Source of the DNA: Bacteroidales bacterium
GTDB lineage: Bacteria; Bacteroidota; Bacteroidia; Bacteroidales; ML635J-15
Direction of reading: 5' to 3'
Assembly: GCA_028701945.1 (NCBI GenBank)
Contig: JAQVPT010000078.1
Span: forward strand, 1-11,956
Length of the DNA stretch: 11,956 bases
The translations under genes were made by a program, and so were the position numbers. Positions 6,976 to 11,956 of the stretch are shown here, piece by piece (the stretch's first letter is position 1; each line of letters starts with the position of its first letter). The notes under the pieces are model-generated. The model made no database searches and had not been told where the DNA came from. It worked only from the letters and a program-made list of their open reading frames with translations.

Positions 6976-8382
6976 CTATTTACCTTTTTCGGCTAATAAT
7001 CCCACCCCGTAAGAATAAGGAATTGGTTTTCTACCAGCAATTGCTACAGGAAAGGCATCCGGAAAATCTTGCCTAGCAATTTCTAAATAATATGATGTTT
7101 GAGACGTTTCATTATGAGGATAACTATAATATTTATATCTATTACCAATTTTAAGTTCTACGACATCGCTAAAACCGTGTAACTCTTCGGAACCATTCTC
7201 AATTTTTGAACTTGCCGCAAGAATCTGTATCATAAATTTAACATCGGCATTTGATACATCAGAACTGTCGTCATTTTTGGATTTAGAGTCTTCTACCTCC
7301 GATTTGTTTTCTTCTTTTTTAAGATTTCGCTCAACATTTTTCTCGTCCTTACGTTTTTGATTTTCAATGGCTCTAATATCTCTACGGCTTAACTCACTTT
7401 CATCAGAAACATTAACAGTTCGTCCGATATTCATCAGGTTAAAATTAACATATTTTTTAGGATTAAGTCGCAAGTCTTTAAGCAGTTTATCAAGATTTTC
7501 GGCAGCATTTTCAAGTTGCTTAGCTAATTTGTCATCTTTTATCAATTGTCCTAAAGAACCTTCTCCATTATTAACTCTTTCAATTATTGCATTAAAATCA
7601 ACCAAGGCTTTATTTGCTTGTATAATGGTTTGAGAAATATTTAAAGCGACAAGAGTATCAGAAAAGCTCGATAGGTTATTTATAATATTAGATATTTGAT
7701 CATGATTATTACGCAAATTTAAGGTAATAGACTCGACATTCGATAAAATTCGAGAGATTTTACCAGATTCTTGAACTAACAATGTATCAAGGCTGAAAGC
7801 AGAATGCTCAATATATTCCATCGTAGTTTTTATACTGGCGAAACTTTTTTCAAGATTATTTCTTGTTTCTTCGTTAAATATATAGGTAATAACCGCAATG
7901 GCATTTTCAATTTCTTTCATCAAATCTTCTGCCTGGTTTTTAATAGGCAACATCTGTACACTAACTTGGTCTTTAAGGCTTTGTTCGACCTGACCAATCA
8001 GAGTATCATTTGGTTTATGATAATTTTTGCTTGATCCAAAAATCAATTCAACACCTTTAGAGCCCATAAGATCCATGCTATATATTCGGGCAACAGTTGA
8101 ATCGGGCAATAAAAACTCATTAGTAATTTCTAAGGTAATCAACAATTGCATATTATCATCGGGCAAAAAAGTAATATCCGCAACCTGTCCTATTTTATAA
8201 CCATTTACTGTAACAGCATTAGATTTATTAAGTCCTTCAATACGGTCATAATAAACATAATAATAATTGGTTTTTTTAAATAGAGGTGTCCCTTTAAGGA
8301 AATTTAATCCCCAATAAGCTGTAGCAAGAATAATTATTCCTACCAATCCATACAATATATAACGCTTTTTCGATTTCTGCAT
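6976..8382 (-). CDS. MCE/MlaD-family lipid-transport protein with a C-terminal SPOR-like domain
   Basis: This 468-residue protein is anchored in the inner membrane by one N-terminal helix (about residues 8-26, after KSKKR) and faces the periplasm. The MCE domain (about 39-116) binds lipid in known relatives, where MCE rings move phospholipid between the membranes. A long helical stretch (about 150-305) follows, including the NNGEGSLGQLIKDDKLAKQL segment (271-290) and NPKKYVNFN (307-315), both usual in MlaD-like proteins of this phylum. A charged, low-complexity Lys/Glu/Asp/Ser linker (about 325-380) leads to a final domain at about 381-456 that resembles the end of the adjacent amidase and looks SPOR-like. 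That tail is not part of the classical MlaD architecture. The amidase gene precedes it, with only the three bases GGA between the TAA and this ATG, so the two are co-expressed. No permease or ATPase partner (MlaE, MlaF) lies in this window. Confidence 0.88.
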   Translation of the reverse strand: MQKSKKRYILYGLVGIIILATAYWGLNFLKGTPLFKKTNYYYVYYDRIEGLNKSNAVTVNGYKIGQVADITFLPDDNMQLLITLEITNEFLLPDSTVARIYSMDLMGSKGVELIFGSSKNYHKPNDTLIGQVEQSLKDQVSVQMLPIKNQAEDLMKEIENAIAVITYIFNEETRNNLEKSFASIKTTMEYIEHSAFSLDTLLVQESGKISRILSNVESITLNLRNNHDQISNIINNLSSFSDTLVALNISQTIIQANKALVDFNAIIERVNNGEGSLGQLIKDDKLAKQLENAAENLDKLLKDLRLNPKKYVNFNLMNIGRTVNVSDESELSRRDIRAIENQKRKDEKNVERNLKKEENKSEVEDSKSKNDDSSDVSNADVKFMIQILAASSKIENGSEELHGFSDVVELKIGNRYKYYSYPHNETSQTSYYLEIARQDFPDAFPVAIAGRKPIPYSYGVGLLAEKGK

Positions 8383-8385
8383 TCC

Positions 8386-9594
8386 TTATTGTCCCAGTTC
8401 GCTACGTGCCTGATTTAAAGGAAATCTCTCACCATTTTTAAATGCAACGATAAAGCACCCTTCAAATTCAGACTTTAATTCATTTTGGAGCTTAACAATT
8501 TTTTTATAATCAGTTTCTTTTCCGATTGTATATTTATAAACTCCGTTGTGCAAATATACATTAACATTTTGATAAGATATAAATTTCGGCGAATTAATTT
8601 CAATTTTTTGCGAAGATGCCATAACCTGCACCTTAAAAAACACTCCTTTTTCATTTTCAAGCTCTGATTGAGATTTAGGATTTTCGGGTTCCGGGTTAGA
8701 CGCTTCGGGTTTATTCGTTTCGCTTATAAGCTTGCCTTCAGCTTGGTTTGTATTTTGAATAGAATTCGTTTGATTAATAATTTCAGATGCTTCGCCAATA
8801 TTATCTTCATAATGGTCTTTATAATTTTTAAAAGCGTCAAACAAAGCAACTGCCATATTATTTTGCCCTTCAGCTGAATTTAGATATTTTTCTTCTGCGA
8901 GGTTCGATATAAAGCCTAATTCTACCAATACCGATGGCATGGTTGTTCTCCATAAAACTAAAAAACCTGCTTGTTTAACTCCTCGGTCATATCTTTTAAT
9001 TTTATCGCGTATTTCGTCTTGCACTTTTCCAGCAAAAAAGAGGCTTTGGGTTAAGTTAGCATTTTGAAAGAGGCTAAAAATAATATGATTTTCAGGGTCA
9101 TTTGGATCAAATCCTCCATATTGCTCTTCATAATTATCCTCCTTAAGTATTACTGAGTTTTCAAGTTTTGCCACTTTAAGATTAGCGTCGTTTACATGTA
9201 GTCCCATAACAAATGTTTCGGCTCCATAAGGGGAACTGCTGGTTGATGCATTCACATGAATACAAATAAAAATATCAGCATTATTATCATTAGCAATTTT
9301 AGCTCTTTTATATAATTCGACAAAACTATCATCAGTACGAGTATAAATTACTTTAACATCTTTATATTTATCTTCAATCATTTTGCCGAATTTAAGCGAA
9401 ACATCCAAGGCAATATCCTTTTCTTTCGAGATTTTGCCTACCGCTCCAGGGTCTGAACCGCCGTGTCCTGGGTCTATCACAACTGTCCTAATTTTACTTT
9501 TATCAGGTGCTTGAGCTTTTAATAAAGACATTGGCATAACCATTGCTAAAGCTATCAACAATATAATATTCATAAATTTTTGTGTCATAAACAT
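8386..9594 (-). CDS. N-acetylmuramoyl-L-alanine amidase (Amidase_3) with SPOR-like domain, exported
   Basis: This zinc amidase removes stem peptides from peptidoglycan in the periplasm, as AmiA/B/C enzymes do in daughter-cell separation. With ATG at 9594 it has 402 residues. It has a signal peptide with a hydrophobic core and a cut after KAQA (near residue 29), then the Amidase_3 domain (about 35-260), with zinc and catalytic residues visible as H44 in DPGHGG, E58 in KEKDIAL, H113 in HVNA and E225 in VELGF. A Glu/Asn/Ser/Pro-rich linker (about 263-317) and a SPOR-like domain (about 318-393) complete it; SPOR domains bind peptide-stripped glycan at the septum. The frame stays open to an ATG at 9876, and another ATG lies at 9672, but these would bury the signal peptide and overlap lptD, so I prefer 9594 (9588 is equally possible). 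Its TAA is three bases before the MCE gene start. lptD diverges on the other side. Confidence 0.88.
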   Translation of the reverse strand: MFMTQKFMNIILLIALAMVMPMSLLKAQAPDKSKIRTVVIDPGHGGSDPGAVGKISKEKDIALDVSLKFGKMIEDKYKDVKVIYTRTDDSFVELYKRAKIANDNNADIFICIHVNASTSSSPYGAETFVMGLHVNDANLKVAKLENSVILKEDNYEEQYGGFDPNDPENHIIFSLFQNANLTQSLFFAGKVQDEIRDKIKRYDRGVKQAGFLVLWRTTMPSVLVELGFISNLAEEKYLNSAEGQNNMAVALFDAFKNYKDHYEDNIGEASEIINQTNSIQNTNQAEGKLISETNKPEASNPEPENPKSQSELENEKGVFFKVQVMASSQKIEINSPKFISYQNVNVYLHNGVYKYTIGKETDYKKIVKLQNELKSEFEGCFIVAFKNGERFPLNQARSELGQ

Positions 9595-9626
9595 ATTAGT
9601 TTTTACTTCCGAAACGTTTTTTTCAT

Positions 9627-9634
9627 TAGTTTTG
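9627..9634 (+). promoter_or_regulatory. Candidate -7 promoter element for lptD
   Basis: TAGTTTTG fits TAnnTTTG on the plus strand and lies just before the lptD signal-peptide region, giving a start of transcription near 9641. No TTTG is found at the expected upstream distance, so the match is weak. It lies close to the amidase element on the opposite strand. Confidence 0.3.
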
Positions 9635-9649
9635 GGCAAATTTTCTATT

Positions 9650-11941
9650 TTGTACAAAGATAAATTTTTCATATCGTTTTTTAAAAAATTGTTAATACTA
9701 TTATTAACAGTTTGGTGTGTTTTTACGAACAACAGTTTTGCGTATAACAATCTTCGTACCATAACAGCTATTAACAATGAAAATACATTCACATCAAATT
9801 GCTCACAAATTGATGACACAATAAAAGAAGTCAAGATTAAAAGCGTTGATTCTATTCCCATTGCAAAGTCTAACATGGCTTTCGACTATCCTGTTTACTA
9901 CGATGCCGAAGATTCATTGTTATTTGATTTCATAAAGCAAAAAGCATATTTATATGGTAATGCAGTGGTGATATATGAGGATATTAATTTAACTGCCGAT
10001 TTTATTAAAATGGATTTTAACACTAATGAGGTTTTCGCCCATGGTGTTGAAGACAGCACAGGTATAGTAAAGGGTAAACCACTGTTTAAAGATAAAGAAG
10101 AAGAGTTTGAGGCAGACACAATCAGATATAATTTTAGAAGTAAAAAAGGGATTATTAAAGAGGTTACAACCGAATTTGAAGGCAGTTTTTTGCATGGTGG
10201 CAAAACAAAGAAGCAAGAAAATGGTCACGTCCACATGATTGATGGTAAATTTACTACCTGTGACTTAGAACATCCTCACTATTATTTTAAAATCAGCAAA
10301 GCCAAGGTTATTCCTAACGACAAAGTTGTATCAGGCCCAGCATACCTTGTGATTGAGGACATACCTACTCCATTAGGCATACCATTTGGATTTTTTCCAA
10401 ACTCAAAAGGAGGCTCAAATGGAATCCTAATACCTGAATTTGGAACAGAAGAAAATAGAGGCTTTTTCTTGCGTAAAGGTGGCTATTACTGGGCAATTAA
10501 CGATTTTATGGATCTCACACTATTAGGTGATATTTATTCAAAAGGAAGTTGGGGACTTGGAATTACAACAAACTACAAAGTGAGGTATAAATATAGTGGA
10601 AATCTCATTTTAGTCTATAATAAAAACAAAATTGGTTATGAGGGACTGCCAAATTTTCAGTATAGCGATATGTATTCGGCAAAATGGAGATTTACACAAG
10701 ATGCAAAAGCAAAACCAAATTCTACTTTTTCAGCAGATGTAAATATTAGTTCTTCTCAATTTGACAAATACAACTCATACTCGGCAAATAATTATATGTC
10801 TAGTAATAAAACCTCCAGTATCTCATACAGTAAAAACTGGCCAGGAACACCTTTTAGCCTAACAGCCGCTCTGCGTCATAATCAAAACAACTCAACTCAA
10901 CAAATAAACCTTACTTTGCCCGATATTACATTTAACGTAAATAGAATTTATCCTCTTAAAAGACAAGTGAAAGTTGGCAAAACAAAATTTTACGAAAAAA
11001 TAGGGATCTCGTATAATATGAGCATGACAAATAAAGTTGAGACAACAGATTCTGCATTTTTTGATATTGATTTGGATAATATTACCAATGGAATTTATCA
11101 TAAAATTCCTATAAACACTTCGTTTAAATTCTTAAAACACACAACAGTCGCACCAAGTTTCAACTATACAGAACGATGGTATTTTAAAGAGTTTAACCAA
11201 TTTTGGGATTACAAAAGCCCCTCCGACAGTATCGGTTTTTTGACTTCAGAATATAACACGAAATTTTCACGTGCATGGGATTATAACGCGGCTGTAAATT
11301 GGTCAACGCAAATATATGGGATGTTTAATTTCAAAAAAGGTAAAATAAAAGCTATTCGTCATGTTATTACGCCAAATGTAAGTTTTAGTTATCGCCCCGA
11401 TTTTGGTGCCGAAAAGTACGGATATTATGATGATTACAATCGCATACAATATAATGGAACTACCGGTCAATACGATACAGTGAGTTATATTTATTCTCTT
11501 TACGCAAATTTACCTTATGGAAGCCCTTCACGTGGAGGAGCCGGGAGTGTAAATTTTAGTATGGGTAACAATTTAGAAATGAAAGTACGAAACCCAAACG
11601 ATAGCACTGCCGTAGATAAAAAAATAAAACTTTTAGAATCTCTGGTTTTTTCAACGAACTATAACATAATGGCAGATAGTCTGAACTGGGCTCCGCTATC
11701 GGTAAGTGGAAGAACCAAAGTGAAAATGCTGGATCTAACATTTAGAGCAACTTTAGACCCTTACTCTTACTCTATGAATGAATATGGCACTTATCGTAGG
11801 ATAAATGAATTTTTAATAAATTCTGAGGACCAACAATTGCTAAGAATGACAATAGCTTCGGTTTCGGCAAGTTTCTCGCTAAATTCGTCCAAATCTTCAA
11901 AAGCATCATCACCACCTTCTCAATATGAAGTATTATACGGT
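9650..11941 (+). CDS. lptD: LptD-like LPS-assembly outer-membrane protein (partial, 3' end missing)
   Basis: LptD is the outer-membrane barrel that inserts lipopolysaccharide into the outer leaflet. The frame is open to the contig end, about 764 codons from the chosen TTG. The signal peptide is KKLLILLLTVWCVFTNNSFA, with a cut before YNN. After it come the Bacteroidota-type N-terminal segment FDYPVYYDAEDSLLFDF (from about residue 78) and the OstA-like periplasmic jellyroll with the AYLYGNAVVIYEDINLTADF stretch. The conserved HPHYYFKISKAKVIP region (from about 208), the PTPLGIPFGFFPN segment and a long region of alternating beta strands rich in Tyr, Asn and Ser follow. The length is short of the roughly 850-900 residues usual in this phylum, as expected for a cut gene. 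The start is uncertain: the first in-frame ATG (9875) lies after the signal peptide, so TTG 9650 or ATA 9671 is more likely. The amidase-MCE operon is divergent. Confidence 0.85.
9655..9662 (-). promoter_or_regulatory. Candidate -7 promoter element for the amidase-MCE operon
   Basis: TATCTTTG on the minus strand (9662-9655) fits TAnnTTTG and predicts transcription from about 9648, a leader of about 54 bases before the ATG at 9594. No good -33 element is visible. Its position argues against the longer amidase starts at 9672 and 9876, which would lie upstream of it. Confidence 0.35.
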
Positions 11942-11956
11942 AGATCGGAAGAGCAC
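11942..11956 (+). other. Illumina adapter sequence left at the contig end (artefact)
   Basis: The final 15 bases, AGATCGGAAGAGCAC, are identical to the start of the standard Illumina TruSeq read-through adapter. They are not genomic. They happen to continue the lptD frame as RSEEH, so those residues must not be counted as part of the protein. The first A could by chance also be genomic. Confidence 0.95.

Noticed and set aside
6819..7076. Plus-strand frame of 85 codons crossing the G11 tract, a possible phase-variable small gene
   Set aside because: It runs antisense into the well-supported MCE gene, encodes four Gly from the homopolymer, has no recognisable domain and no good promoter. It is more likely an accidental frame.
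9898..10234. Minus-strand hydrophobic frames within the lptD region
   Set aside because: They are antisense to a conserved LptD N-terminal domain in an uninterrupted frame and resemble no protein family.
1..11956. tRNA, rRNA, CRISPR arrays, insertion sequences or riboswitches
   Set aside because: I looked for cloverleaf ends, regular spacer repeats, transposase motifs and conserved riboswitch cores by eye and found none.

Overview
This AT-rich window (roughly one third G+C by eye) looks like a piece of a Bacteroidota (Bacteroidetes) chromosome. The evidence is the TAnnTTTG-type promoter elements, the near absence of Shine-Dalgarno sites, the Bacteroidota-style LptD with its alanine-rich-free, tyrosine-rich barrel, and the LptD / amidase / MCE-protein neighbourhood. 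I cannot place it below phylum or class with confidence. Both ends are cut inside genes. The last 15 bases are a sequencing adapter, so the right edge is the end of an assembled contig and not a biological boundary.

Layout. (1) Positions 1-2743, minus strand: a two-gene DNA-repair-type operon. A YhaO/SbcD-like metallophosphoesterase nuclease is followed, with a one-base stop/start overlap, by a YhaN/SbcC-like ATPase that runs off the left edge. The ATPase has a two-helix membrane hairpin in the middle of its coiled coil. (2) Positions 2744-2889: a short intergenic region with a promoter, an 11-base inverted repeat and 9-base direct repeats. (3) Positions 2890-6678, minus strand, read in the order EamA transporter, lipoprotein M81 (MlrC-like) metallopeptidase, class V PLP enzyme: a possible peptide or amino-acid handling group, though a second promoter may serve the PLP gene. 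(4) Positions 6679-6975: an intergenic region with a good Bacteroidota-type promoter for the EamA gene, an 11-G tract and a 12-base palindrome. (5) Positions 6976-11941: a cell-envelope locus. An Amidase_3 peptidoglycan hydrolase and an MCE/MlaD-family lipid-transport protein form a tight minus-strand operon. Partial lptD, the outer-membrane LPS translocon, is divergent from it on the plus strand.

How the genes fit together. The envelope locus brings together LPS insertion, peptidoglycan cleavage and lipid trafficking. The amidase and the MCE protein end in recognisably similar SPOR-like domains, which suggests that both are directed to the same peptidoglycan sites. The YhaO/YhaN-like pair resembles an Mre11/Rad50-type nuclease in which the zinc-hook apex is replaced by a membrane anchor.

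The observations that most deserve a second look are the membrane hairpin in the Rad50-like ATPase, the paired SPOR-like tails, the absence of any in-frame ATG before the LptD signal peptide, the lipobox on the M81 enzyme, the G11 tract, and the adapter at the right edge. I see no CRISPR array, tRNA, rRNA, transposase, phage gene or clear new defence system.
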